A stretch of DNA of 64,000 nt, taken from CAYNWT01 sp964450955. GTDB lineage: Bacteria; Planctomycetota; Planctomycetia; Planctomycetales; Planctomycetaceae. Below are positions 43,458-51,691 of this stretch, in pieces. Each line of letters starts with the position of its first letter. Within the stretch, counting starts at the first letter, position 1. The translations under genes and the position numbers were made by a program. The notes under the pieces were generated by a model, which saw only the letters and a list, made by a program, of their open reading frames with translations, made no database searches and was not told the origin of the DNA. Where the stretch lies: the NCBI GenBank assembly GCA_964450955.1, contig CAYVFI010000012.1:62001-126000 (forward strand), written 5' to 3'.

Positions 43458-43940
43458 TCAGTCGGCAAGCGTCTTGAAGAGACTGCCGAAGTCAGGCATT
43501 TCGTCTTTAAGCACCGAGAGCCAGGCGTCCGGGTTCCAGATCTCGACACAGATGACCGCTCCAACAATGACAACGTCATCGCCGGCGGCGACCCCAAGAA
43601 ACTCACGGAAGGTCTCGGGGACGAGCAGTCTGGAACGATTCCCAAGCTGCACGTCCTGATGTCGCGTCGAAAGTAATCGACCAAGACGCTGAACTTCGTC
43701 TAACCGTTGATGCAAACGTCCGGACTCCATCTTCTGCCTAAGCAACGACACACCGTTGTCGATGTGCTGCTTCCAGTCAGTCGGCCTCCACAAACTAAGA
43801 CAACCGAACCGTTCCTTGGCGACGACACAGTGGTCGTCGCTGTCAGAAATGGCTTCAGCAAACTCAGTTGGCAATGTGACGCGGAAGCGGTTATCGACCG
43901 CTCGACGCATCTCGCCGGTGATGAAGTTGGACTCGCCCAT
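43458..43940 (-). CDS. mraZ: MraZ-family protein (double AbrB-like DNA-binding fold), orphan
   Basis: The 160-residue product has two SpoVT/AbrB-like halves: TGEMRRAVDNRFRVTLPTEF (about residues 8-27) and DVQLGNRSRLLVPETFREF (about 97-115), followed by DDVVIVGAVICVEIWNPDAW. This is the MraZ pattern, in which the protein binds TGGG-type direct repeats and represses the division/cell-wall cluster. In most bacteria mraZ is followed by rsmH and ftsL. Here no such gene follows, only a candidate small RNA and then a convergent gene. Planctomycetes lack ftsZ, so the orphan state fits the lineage. The target is unknown. I see no run of spaced TGGG repeats in its own promoter. Confidence 0.82.
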   Translation of the reverse strand: MGESNFITGEMRRAVDNRFRVTLPTEFAEAISDSDDHCVVAKERFGCLSLWRPTDWKQHIDNGVSLLRQKMESGRLHQRLDEVQRLGRLLSTRHQDVQLGNRSRLLVPETFREFLGVAAGDDVVIVGAVICVEIWNPDAWLSVLKDEMPDFGSLFKTLAD

Positions 43941-44350
43941 AGATTCTCTTCTTCGAAGAGATTCACACTACGGGGCACTAATCCCACATTCAAGTTGTTT
44001 TCAAAGAACTATTGGGCACATGGCCCACATCTGGCGTAAATCTATCCAGCCATCCCGCAAACTGCAAACGACCCGACCATCTTTTTTGACCGAAGCTCGC
44101 AAAACGGCTCCCGTTCCGTAGCCACTGCAATCGGCACCAATGACGGCCACGCTTCGCATAACACGTCCAACTCTTTTGACCCACCCCACCAAGTCGCCCA
44201 CAATCGGTTCTGACATCATCACCAGACTGAGATGTAGCCGACTCAGGCCCTGAGTCGGCCGCGTGCGCACGGTCGTCGCTTACGCGACGCACTGACTGAG
44301 GGCCTCAGTCAGCTACATCTCAGACATCGCGACGACAATCGGACAAGTCT
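43941..44350. other. Divergent intergenic region mraZ / selA
   Basis: About 410 bp. It holds a GAAGAAGAG purine run just before the mraZ start, an inverted repeat TGGGC-ACATG-GCCCA (44013-44027, possible operator), and the palindrome pair at 44228-44322 just ahead of selA. Confidence 0.4.
44228..44322. repeat. Pair of inverted palindromic repeats with compensatory changes
   Basis: Two 31-nt arms (44228-44258 and 44292-44322) are reverse complements at 27 of 31 positions. Each arm contains its own 21-nt palindrome (44238-44258 and 44292-44312). The four differences fall in two base-paired positions, so both palindromes remain perfectly paired (C-G to T-A, and C-G to G-C). The unit is followed 28 nt later by selA. 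Confidence 0.8.
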
Positions 44351-45721
44351 GTGACAAACCTTCGGGCATTGCCTTCGGTCAACGACATACTGCTCTGCGA
44401 AACTCTGGCAGGGCTAAGCGAAACTGTGGGGCGCGATTCCGTCGTGACCTGGATTCGCAGCGAACTGGATTCTCTCCGCGCCGCGCCGGAAGGGCTGAGT
44501 GCGGACAAGGTGGAGAACCGCGACAACATCGCCGCGCGGGTGTTGGCGGCTTCGCAGGATCAGCAGTCAACGCGACTTGGTCGAGTCATCAATGCGACCG
44601 GAATCATTCTGCACACAGGACTCGGCCGCGCTCCGGTTGCCGAGCATGCGATTACCGCGGCCGGCGATCTGGCAACGGCCGGCAATGTCGAAGTCTGTTT
44701 AAAGACCGGTGACCGACGGTACCGCGGGCACCAACTACAACCGATGTGGCAGCAACTCACCGGTTGCGAAGATTCGCTTATCGTGAACAACAATGCGGCG
44801 GCCACGTTGTTGACGTTACAGGCCTTGTGCGAAGGCAAAGAAGTCATCATCTCACGCGGTCAGTTGATTGAGATTGGCGGTTCGTTTCGTCTGCCTGAGA
44901 TCTTTGAACTCGGCGGCGCGAAGCTGCGTGAGGTTGGAACAACGAACCGAACGAAGGTGCAGGATTACGCCGACGCAGTTGGTCCGAACACGGCCGCCAT
45001 CATGCACGTGCACCCATCCAACTACAAAGTTGTCGGGTTCAGTTCGACTCCACCCATCGAAGACCTGGTTCCCGTCGCGCGGGAAGCGGGTGTGATTGCG
45101 ATTGACGACATCGGCAGCGGCAGCATGGTTGATGTGACAAAGTATGGTCTGCCGGCAGAACCGACTTTCACCGACAGCATTAACGCGGGAGCCGATGTGG
45201 TGCTGGGCAGTGGCGACAAACTGCTGGGCGGTCCCCAGGCCGGTATAATTATTGGTCGCAAGCAGTACATCGATCCGATTCGCAGTTCACCGTTCGCTCG
45301 AACGGTTCGCGTCGACAAGTTGACGCTTGCGGCCCTCAGCGCGACGCTGGATTCGTACTTGCGAGGCCAGCAGGAAGCTGAAATCCCCACACTGGCGATG
45401 TTGGGGACAAGCATTGAGGTCCTTAGAGAACGCGCCGAGCAACTTGTATCGGCAATTTCGGGAGCCTGCGAAGCTTCGGTGCTGGAAGGCGTGACGCCAG
45501 TGGGTGGCGGTTCGCTTCCCGGCGCGGAGATGCCATCGGTCGCGGTTGTTGTAAAAACAAAATCCGCGACGGAACTGGCACTACGCCTGCGGATGGGTTC
45601 GCCTCGAGTCTTCCCGCGCATTCAGGATGGCAGTGTGCTGCTGGACCTGCGTAGCGTGAGGCAAAAAGACCTCACCGAATTACAAAGTGCAGTGATAGCC
45701 GCAATCGTTGAGGAAAAATGA
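44351..45721 (+). CDS. selA: L-seryl-tRNA(Sec) selenium transferase
   Basis: A PLP enzyme that converts seryl-tRNA(Sec) to selenocysteinyl-tRNA(Sec) with selenophosphate. The 456-residue length fits bacterial SelA (about 460). Landmarks: TRLGRVINATGIILHTGLGRAP, VNNNAAATLLTL, SRGQLIEIGGSFRLP, REVGTTNRTK and GSGDKLLGGPQAG with the PLP Lys290 (Lys295 in E. coli, as I recall). It starts at GTG 44351. No selB, selD or tRNA-Sec is in the window, so the other parts must lie elsewhere. I found no gene in the window that shows a candidate in-frame UGA. Confidence 0.95.
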   Translation: MTNLRALPSVNDILLCETLAGLSETVGRDSVVTWIRSELDSLRAAPEGLSADKVENRDNIAARVLAASQDQQSTRLGRVINATGIILHTGLGRAPVAEHAITAAGDLATAGNVEVCLKTGDRRYRGHQLQPMWQQLTGCEDSLIVNNNAAATLLTLQALCEGKEVIISRGQLIEIGGSFRLPEIFELGGAKLREVGTTNRTKVQDYADAVGPNTAAIMHVHPSNYKVVGFSSTPPIEDLVPVAREAGVIAIDDIGSGSMVDVTKYGLPAEPTFTDSINAGADVVLGSGDKLLGGPQAGIIIGRKQYIDPIRSSPFARTVRVDKLTLAALSATLDSYLRGQQEAEIPTLAMLGTSIEVLRERAEQLVSAISGACEASVLEGVTPVGGGSLPGAEMPSVAVVVKTKSATELALRLRMGSPRVFPRIQDGSVLLDLRSVRQKDLTELQSAVIAAIVEEK

Positions 45722-45832
45722 CAGAATTGGTATGTGTTCTGCTCTTCTACCTTAGACTAAGCGAAATCGGGGACGCCGGCCTGTCACATTCGTGGCGGGC
45801 GCGAGCTCTCACCTTGCGGGCCCAAAGGTGAC

Positions 45833-47458
45833 GTGAAAGAAACGCAGCCACTACCAGCTGTCATCGAGCGTATTGAACACAACGCTGTCACTGCGCGCGT
45901 TGAGGTCGGGAAGCGGTTGGTGTTTGGGCGTAGCGAAGAATGCGACGTTGTCATTGAGAACCGTCGCGTTTCGCGGCAACACGCTGAGATCGTCTACCGG
46001 TCCGACCAATACATGCTGACCGATTTGCGCAGTAGCAACGGCACGTATTTGAACGGAGCCGAGGTCAATAGCGAGACGGTTCTTAGTTTCGGCGACACCA
46101 TAGAAATAGACGAACACGAGTTCCTGTTTACAGACGTTGCCTCACCGTCGTTGGTTGAGAGCCCGACTAACATTTTGCACAGCCTGCCGGCTCCTGATCC
46201 GGGCAACCCGTCGGCATCGCGGCTTCAGGCTGTGATGGCCGTGGCCACAAGCATTAGTCGATCGCTGACTCCGGAGGCGTTGTTTACCGATGTCCTGCGT
46301 GCGGTCATGAACGTGTTCCGCGACGCCAATCGCGCGTTCATTCTAACGCCGGATGCCAGCGATGTCCTGCGGATCCGCAGCAGGCAGACTCGGTTCGAAG
46401 ACGACAACGCTCTGGCTCGCGCGCCGGTTAGTAAGTTTGTTGCCGAGAAGGTCATGACCAGCGGCCAGGCGATGCTTAGCCTGAACGCACCCGACGACCC
46501 GGCTTTGGATCCGAGCGTTTCGGTTCGCGACCTGCAAATCGCATCACTGATTTGCGCTCCGATTCCGTCTTCGACAAGCGAGGTTCAGGGCGTCATTTAC
46601 GTCGACAGTTTTGCCGACGGTCCGGCGTTCGATAAAGAAGCACTTAAGATGCTGGCTACAGTTGCCACCATTGTGGGGCAGTTTGTTGAGAACGCACAAC
46701 TTCACGAAACCCGGCTGCGTGCGGAGATCCTGCAACGCGAAATGCTGGTTGCGCAAAACGTCCAGCAGATGCTGATACCGCATCACTCGCCAGAGATCCT
46801 CGGCTATTCGCTGCAGCATGAGTACCAGCCTGCCGGAGTTCTGGCGGGTGATTACATCGACTACTTCAGTCTGGAAGATGGCCGCTTTGTTATCGCAATC
46901 GGCGATGTTGCCGGCAAAGGTGCTCCGGCCGCCATCATGATGGCTCGCATGCACTCAGCCGTGCGACTGATTCTCCGCAGCGGCGTCGAACCGGGCCGCG
47001 CGATTGGGCTATTGGACAAAACGATTGCCGAATCCAACGACTCAATGATGTTTGCAACGTTCGCGTTGGTAATTCTGGATCCGGATACTCACGAGATTAC
47101 GTTTGTTGACGCCGGGCACCCGCCCGCGATTCGCCGACGGGGAGATGAAGTCGGTGAGTGTTTTGACCGGGCTCAGAAAGGAATCGTGTTGGGGCTGGGC
47201 GGAACCAACATCTTCCACACCACAAAGCTAACCCTGGAACCAGGCGATTCGATTACGCTGTTCACAGATGGGGTCACCGAAGCCAGGGATGCGGGCCGCG
47301 ACTTGTTTGGAGACAAACGGCTGGTTGATGCGATTGCATCCGCGGCCGACGAAGCGGAAGCAATCAGGGATATGATTGTCCAACGCGTCTCTGAATTCCA
47401 GGACGATTCATCAGCACCGGATGACATGAGCATCGTGGTGCTACAGCGAACAGTTTGA
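45833..47458 (+). CDS. FHA-GAF-PP2C (SpoIIE/RsbU-type) signalling phosphatase
   Basis: The 541-residue protein starts at GTG 45833. An N-terminal FHA domain (FGRSEECDVVIENRRVSRQHAEI and SSNGTYLNG, about residues 30-80) binds phosphothreonine. A GAF domain follows (about 125-285, LICAPIPSSTSEVQGVIYVDS). A coiled segment (AEILQREMLVAQNVQQMLIP) leads to the PP2C/SpoIIE serine phosphatase (LAGDYIDYFSLEDGRFVIAIGDVAGKG, VDAGHPPAI, LFTDGVTEARD, DDMSIVVLQ), whose metal-binding Asp residues are kept. Such proteins are environmental sensors that control anti-anti-sigma factors. No partner-switch genes adjoin it. A CACCTT/AAGGTG hairpin lies right before the start (45810-45830) and may affect translation. 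Confidence 0.92.
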   Translation: MKETQPLPAVIERIEHNAVTARVEVGKRLVFGRSEECDVVIENRRVSRQHAEIVYRSDQYMLTDLRSSNGTYLNGAEVNSETVLSFGDTIEIDEHEFLFTDVASPSLVESPTNILHSLPAPDPGNPSASRLQAVMAVATSISRSLTPEALFTDVLRAVMNVFRDANRAFILTPDASDVLRIRSRQTRFEDDNALARAPVSKFVAEKVMTSGQAMLSLNAPDDPALDPSVSVRDLQIASLICAPIPSSTSEVQGVIYVDSFADGPAFDKEALKMLATVATIVGQFVENAQLHETRLRAEILQREMLVAQNVQQMLIPHHSPEILGYSLQHEYQPAGVLAGDYIDYFSLEDGRFVIAIGDVAGKGAPAAIMMARMHSAVRLILRSGVEPGRAIGLLDKTIAESNDSMMFATFALVILDPDTHEITFVDAGHPPAIRRRGDEVGECFDRAQKGIVLGLGGTNIFHTTKLTLEPGDSITLFTDGVTEARDAGRDLFGDKRLVDAIASAADEAEAIRDMIVQRVSEFQDDSSAPDDMSIVVLQRTV

Positions 47459-47827
47459 ACCAGCGGTTCGGCTTACTGAATTTGTTTCGGTTATCGCGAC
47501 TCAACGCTGCCGGCTTCAAGGAAAAGCTAAACAGCCGTGGCAAGGCTCATCATGTGATTGTTGCTGCGGTGCGGTATCGTGTCGGCGATCGAGTCGCTTC
47601 AGCGAGCGTAGCTCGCGCGCGGGTTTTGCTTTCGGAAGTCGGGCCGCGAATCGGTCAGCTTCTACAGAGTGTGCTGCGCGATGGTTTCAATGGGAAGCTG
47701 ACAGCAGACCGGCGAGCCCGCCGTAGCACGGGTCCCCGGCGCCCTTCCACCCTTCCACCCTTGTGTTCCACCCTCCAGCCGGCGCACAATCCGGCCCAAC
47801 CTGTTTTCTCCTAAACACGTAACCTGC
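47459..47827. other. Intergenic region before recO
   Basis: About 370 bp. It has a perfect palindrome GCGAGC-GTA-GCTCGC (47602-47616), matched by GCGAGC-GTC-GCTCGC at about 35376-35390 in the aldehyde dehydrogenase gene. A C-rich tract with repeated CCCTTCCA lies around 47740-47775. The overlapping open frame is Arg/Ala-rich and not convincing. Confidence 0.4.
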
Positions 47828-48586
47828 ATGTCTTCCGCGAAGTCTGAAGCCATCGTCATCCGCCTGGCGGATTTCAGCGAATCAAGCCGTGTCGTCACCT
47901 TCTTTTCCGGAGAATTTGGGAAAGTTTCGGCTTTGGCGAAGGGGGCCAAACGGCTTAAGAGCGCCTTTGAGGGTGGTCTTGACCTGCTTTCGACGTGTCG
48001 AATAGTCTTTATTCAGCGACCCTCTACTAGTCTTAATCTCCTTACGGAGGCCAAGCTGGTGACGCGGTTCGCCCCGTCTCCCGGACGGTTAGACAGTCTT
48101 TACGGTGGCTACTACGTGGCTGAATTGCTGTCTTCCCTGACGGAAGATAACGACCCCCATCCCCTTGTCTATCGCGACACAATTCTTGCTCTGGAGTCCT
48201 TCCAGGCAGATACCGATCCCGGCCCCGCGCTGGCTCGTTTCGAACTCAGACTACTGCAAATTACCGGTCACTTACCTTCGTTTGACGCGTGCGTCATGTG
48301 TGGTGTTTCCATCACAGAAGGGCGTGGACCATGGGGTTTGTGGCTGGCTCAGGGCGGAGTGATCTGCAAAGGTTGCCAAAAATCAGAATACAAGAGCCAC
48401 CCGCTACAAACCGGAACGTTGCGAGTTCTTGAGAAGCTTGCAGCAGACGACGGTTCGTTGGGTTCTCGAATCAGCATTTCAAAACAGCAGTGCGACGAGA
48501 TTCGCACACTCACCACAAAATCAATTATTTACCTGCTCGGCCGACGCCCGCGATTGATGCGGTATGTCGAACCGAAATCCGGTTGA
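47828..48586 (+). CDS. recO: DNA repair protein RecO
   Basis: A recombination mediator in the RecFOR pathway that helps load RecA on SSB-coated DNA. The 252-residue length is usual. The N-terminal OB fold includes EAIVIRLADFSESSRVVTFFSGEFGKVSALAKGAKR. The C-terminal domain has the zinc-type Cys set Cys155, Cys158 (CVMC) and Cys180, Cys183 (CKGC). The helical end (RTLTTKSIIYLLGRRPRLMRYV) fits RecO_C. It leads a set of three plus-strand genes (recO, BamD-like, LptE) with gaps of 61 and 25 nt. Confidence 0.93.
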   Translation: MSSAKSEAIVIRLADFSESSRVVTFFSGEFGKVSALAKGAKRLKSAFEGGLDLLSTCRIVFIQRPSTSLNLLTEAKLVTRFAPSPGRLDSLYGGYYVAELLSSLTEDNDPHPLVYRDTILALESFQADTDPGPALARFELRLLQITGHLPSFDACVMCGVSITEGRGPWGLWLAQGGVICKGCQKSEYKSHPLQTGTLRVLEKLAADDGSLGSRISISKQQCDEIRTLTTKSIIYLLGRRPRLMRYVEPKSG

Positions 48587-48647
48587 TAGCCAGTAACGCA
48601 CTCTCCCACATCGCGTTACACAGCCTTCATGGAAGAAGTCTGAACCG

Positions 48648-49871
48648 ATGAATCAGCAATCAAGATCTCCGTTCGCCACAGCGAGCCCATCGCGCCGGGA
48701 GACGCGCGGTGTCCGTGTTCGATTATTTGCCGCGCAGGCGACCCTGATTTGTCTGTTCTTTTCAGGTTGTCAATCTCTTGGATTGAACTCGGCAGCGTCG
48801 GAAAGCGAAAACGACCGCCGGCTGGCCAACGCAGACGGCATCCTTGGCCCCATGGCGCGAGCGGTTCAGACTTCGCTATACGGCGACGTGCAGCCTAACA
48901 TTGCCAGCCCCGAAGTATCAAAGCGTTTAGATGAGGCGAACCGTTTGTACGCCGCCGGAAAATTTGGCGCAGCGGGACAGGTTTTCAAACAGGTTGCGAA
49001 CAGTCAAAAGCAGACAGCCTTCGGTGAAGAAGCTCAGTTTATGCTGGGTGAGTCCTACTATAAGTTGGGCCAGTATGCACAGGCTCAGACTGCGTACGAC
49101 CAATTGCTGGCAGATTACCCGTCAACGCGTCGCGTCGACGATGTGACGCATCGACTGTTCCGCGTCGCCAGCACCTGGCTTGATGTACCGGTACCTGCCA
49201 CAACAGCCAGCGAGATACAGCAAGCCGGCTATGAAGACGGCGAAGGTGGTTCAGAACCGCAAAAGCTGAACTCCGACGACATCACCGTCAAAGTACCTCT
49301 GCTGCCAAACTTCCATGACAAATCACGACCGATCTTCGATACCTCCGGCCGCGCACTGAGGGCCTTAAAGACCATTTGGCTTAACGACCCAACCGGCCCG
49401 CTGGCTGATGATGCGATCATGATGACCGCGACGCACTTTCTGACGAAACGAAACCACGTCGAAGCAGATCGCTATTACAAAATTCTGCGAGAAGAATACC
49501 CAAAAAGTCCACACCTGGAAAAAGCGTTCGTTCTGGGTTCTCACGTGAAGCTGCTGTCCTACCAGGGGCCGCGTTACGAAGGCAATACACTGGCCGAAGC
49601 GAGAGAGCTGAAAGAAGCGACACTGCGACTGTTCCCGGAGAACTCACAACGCCAACAAATCCGCGCAGAGCTTCAGGACATCTACGATGCGGAAGCCGAA
49701 CGCCAGTGGATCCGAGTGCAACACTGGCAGGGTAAGAAAAAACCCAAAGCAGTTGCACTTGCATGCAAGCAATTGATCAGTGAGTTCCCCGAGAGTAAAT
49801 GGGCGGAGATGGCTCGCGAGACGCTCTCGCGGGTCGATCCGAAAAAACTGCAGGGCCTGCCCGGCTTCTAG
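48648..49871 (+). CDS. BamD-like outer-membrane TPR lipoprotein
   Basis: The 407-residue lipoprotein has a long N-region, a hydrophobic stretch and a lipobox ending at Cys41 (FFSGC). TPR repeats follow: ANRLYAAGKFGAAGQVFKQVA, EAQFMLGESYYKLGQYAQAQTAYDQLLADYP, and later DDAIMMTATHFLTKRNHVEADRYYKILREEYPKSPHLEKA. BamD is about 245 residues; this one carries an insert (about 175-235) and a longer C-terminal half. It is likely part of the outer-membrane protein assembly machinery, in keeping with LptE next door. Planctomycetes do have an outer membrane, so both genes make sense together. Confidence 0.82.
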   Translation: MNQQSRSPFATASPSRRETRGVRVRLFAAQATLICLFFSGCQSLGLNSAASESENDRRLANADGILGPMARAVQTSLYGDVQPNIASPEVSKRLDEANRLYAAGKFGAAGQVFKQVANSQKQTAFGEEAQFMLGESYYKLGQYAQAQTAYDQLLADYPSTRRVDDVTHRLFRVASTWLDVPVPATTASEIQQAGYEDGEGGSEPQKLNSDDITVKVPLLPNFHDKSRPIFDTSGRALRALKTIWLNDPTGPLADDAIMMTATHFLTKRNHVEADRYYKILREEYPKSPHLEKAFVLGSHVKLLSYQGPRYEGNTLAEARELKEATLRLFPENSQRQQIRAELQDIYDAEAERQWIRVQHWQGKKKPKAVALACKQLISEFPESKWAEMARETLSRVDPKKLQGLPGF

Positions 49872-49896
49872 CACAAACTTATATCGCTATTTCCAC

Positions 49897-50442
49897 ATGA
49901 TCCAACGCCGACCTTTGCAACTGACTACCGCATACTGCGTCGTTGCGGCGTTCGCGCTTGGCAGTAGTGGATGCACGCTGTTCGGTTACACGTCCGGATC
50001 GCCTCAGCTGCCCGGCATTCGCACAGTCCATGTTCCGATTTTCGAAATGGACGGCTTCCGACGCGATATCGAGTACATGCTGACGGAAGCGGTGCAGAAA
50101 GAAATCAAGACGCGAACCAGCTACCGCCTGGCCGACGCACCCGTTGCCGACACAATTCTGAGTGGCCGAATTCTTGAGGTTCGAAAAGACACGCTCGGCG
50201 AAACACAATTCGACGACCCACGCGAGATTCAATTGACGATCGGGATTGAGGTCATCTGGACGGAACGCGTCACGGGTCGAGTTTTGAACCGTCGCACAAT
50301 CACGCTGGCTCCTGAGTTCCGCCAACAGTTGGCTCATGCTGAATTCGCTCCGGAACTGGGCCACTCGTTGGCCACAGCCACACACGACGCCGTAACGTCA
50401 CTGGCAAACCAGATTGTCGATATGACAGAGGTCACCTGGTAA
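49897..50442 (+). CDS. lptE: LptE-family LPS-assembly lipoprotein
   Basis: The 181-residue lipoprotein starts at the ATG at 49897 with a lipobox at Cys26 (GSSGC). It contains the LptE core: GIRTVHVPIFEMDGFRRDIEYMLTEAVQKEIKTRTSYRLAD, then TILSGRILEVRKDTLGE, EVIWTERVTGRVLNRRT, and a C-terminal helix ATATHDAVTSLANQIVDMTE. LptE plugs the LptD barrel that places LPS in the outer leaflet. A start further upstream would overlap the BamD-like gene out of frame. The gap to that gene is 25 nt, so an operon is likely. Confidence 0.85.
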   Translation: MIQRRPLQLTTAYCVVAAFALGSSGCTLFGYTSGSPQLPGIRTVHVPIFEMDGFRRDIEYMLTEAVQKEIKTRTSYRLADAPVADTILSGRILEVRKDTLGETQFDDPREIQLTIGIEVIWTERVTGRVLNRRTITLAPEFRQQLAHAEFAPELGHSLATATHDAVTSLANQIVDMTEVTW

Positions 50443-50488
50443 CCGACCAGCCTCAGTATAAAGTCGGTTCGGTCGCTCGGGATGCTGG

Positions 50489-51676
50489 CTACTTCTTTCT
50501 GAACTTTGGCCGAACCATGTGCCAAATGTTCTTGCTGACGTTTTTCAGATTCGGAACCAACGCGCCGGTTGTTTTTAGAAACGAAAACAGCGTTCCGAAA
50601 GAACTCACCGTTGAGACACACGTGTAACGGCATTCTTCGGCTGGCCGAAACCGTTGCTTGAAGTAGTCCTGACCTTGAATATTGAACACGAACGGCATGT
50701 AGCGGTACGAGATATTCATCAGGTGTCGCGGAATCGCCGGGCCGATGGCGTGATCGGGATGATCGACATACTTCCCGGGCACCAGGCACAACGAAACCCG
50801 CTTCGCACCTTCGCTTTGCAGTTGGTCGATGACGGTTCTAAATAGAAACGCTACGGTTCCGCGCGGAGCGTCTTTTCGTTTTCGATAAGTCTCGAACGCC
50901 CACTCTGCGCCATCCATCATTGGGCTGCACGCGAGGAACCCACGGACAGATTTGTCTTCTTTCTGCCGGGCAACAAACAACCTTCGGCGCTTGAGACAGT
51001 GCGGATCGAACTCGCCTTCCAGAAGTCGCAAAGGCTTGGGGAACGCTCTGTCCGCCAGGTCTTCCAGTAGGATTTCGGTTAGGTTGTCAGCCATCGCCAA
51101 ACGTTCGGCCTCATCATCGATTTCGACAATCTCCAGCCCGGCTCGCTGGCAGAAACTGGTTTGTCGTCGAACCCAACTTAGCTTCGACCCCGACCACGTC
51201 ACATCGCCCAGTTCGATAATCGGTTCAATGCCAAGCATGTTGACTTCGAAACCAGCATCGCGAAACAGCGGCATCCAGGTATCGCGGATCGAATAAAGCA
51301 GCAGCGTTTTTCCAGTCGTGTCGGAAACATCTTTCAGCCACTTCACGATGCGCGGCCTGAGTTCATCCGGGGCCAGGATTCCACCCGGGATATGCCAGCA
51401 TTTTCCGTCGGGTAGTACGCTAACAACACCGCGGCCGCACGGAGTGAATAGCACAGCGCTGTCTGAAACGATGACGTTATACGATTCCGGAGCCGAACCG
51501 TGCTGGTAGGCCAATCGCTCGATGGTCTGCAACTGATCGTCAGACAAATCATCGCGCGGGGTGAGTGTGACGTCGGTTGGCCATGTCTGGTTCAGATCCT
51601 GATCGTCTGCGTGCGCCGGCATGGTCTGGCTTTGTTGAAGTAGTTCGCCAGAACTCACGACACAACCCTCAGGCAT
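50489..51676 (-). CDS. DUF2156 / phosphatidylglycerol lysyltransferase-like GNAT protein
   Basis: The 395-residue protein has no membrane segments. Its C-terminal part shows the DUF2156 (MprF catalytic domain-like) pattern: LFVARQKEDKSVRGFLACSPMMDGAEWAFETYRKRKDAPRGTVAFLFRTVIDQLQSEGAKRVSLCLVPG, a tandem GNAT fold that uses aminoacyl-tRNA to modify lipids in MprF. It lacks the N-terminal flippase of MprF, so it is a soluble version; lipid or peptide aminoacylation is inferred. It lies 15 nt after a GNAT protein on the same strand, forming a two-gene unit. The first 18 residues may not be translated, since a second ATG precedes PAHADDQ. Confidence 0.78.
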   Translation of the reverse strand: MPEGCVVSSGELLQQSQTMPAHADDQDLNQTWPTDVTLTPRDDLSDDQLQTIERLAYQHGSAPESYNVIVSDSAVLFTPCGRGVVSVLPDGKCWHIPGGILAPDELRPRIVKWLKDVSDTTGKTLLLYSIRDTWMPLFRDAGFEVNMLGIEPIIELGDVTWSGSKLSWVRRQTSFCQRAGLEIVEIDDEAERLAMADNLTEILLEDLADRAFPKPLRLLEGEFDPHCLKRRRLFVARQKEDKSVRGFLACSPMMDGAEWAFETYRKRKDAPRGTVAFLFRTVIDQLQSEGAKRVSLCLVPGKYVDHPDHAIGPAIPRHLMNISYRYMPFVFNIQGQDYFKQRFRPAEECRYTCVSTVSSFGTLFSFLKTTGALVPNLKNVSKNIWHMVRPKFRKK

Positions 51677-51691
51677 TGGCGCGTTGCGCAG

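Noticed and set aside
47455..47814. 120-codon open frame between the phosphatase and recO
   Set aside because: Arg/Pro-rich, no homology I recognise, overlaps the end of the phosphatase gene and lies over a palindrome and C-rich tract.
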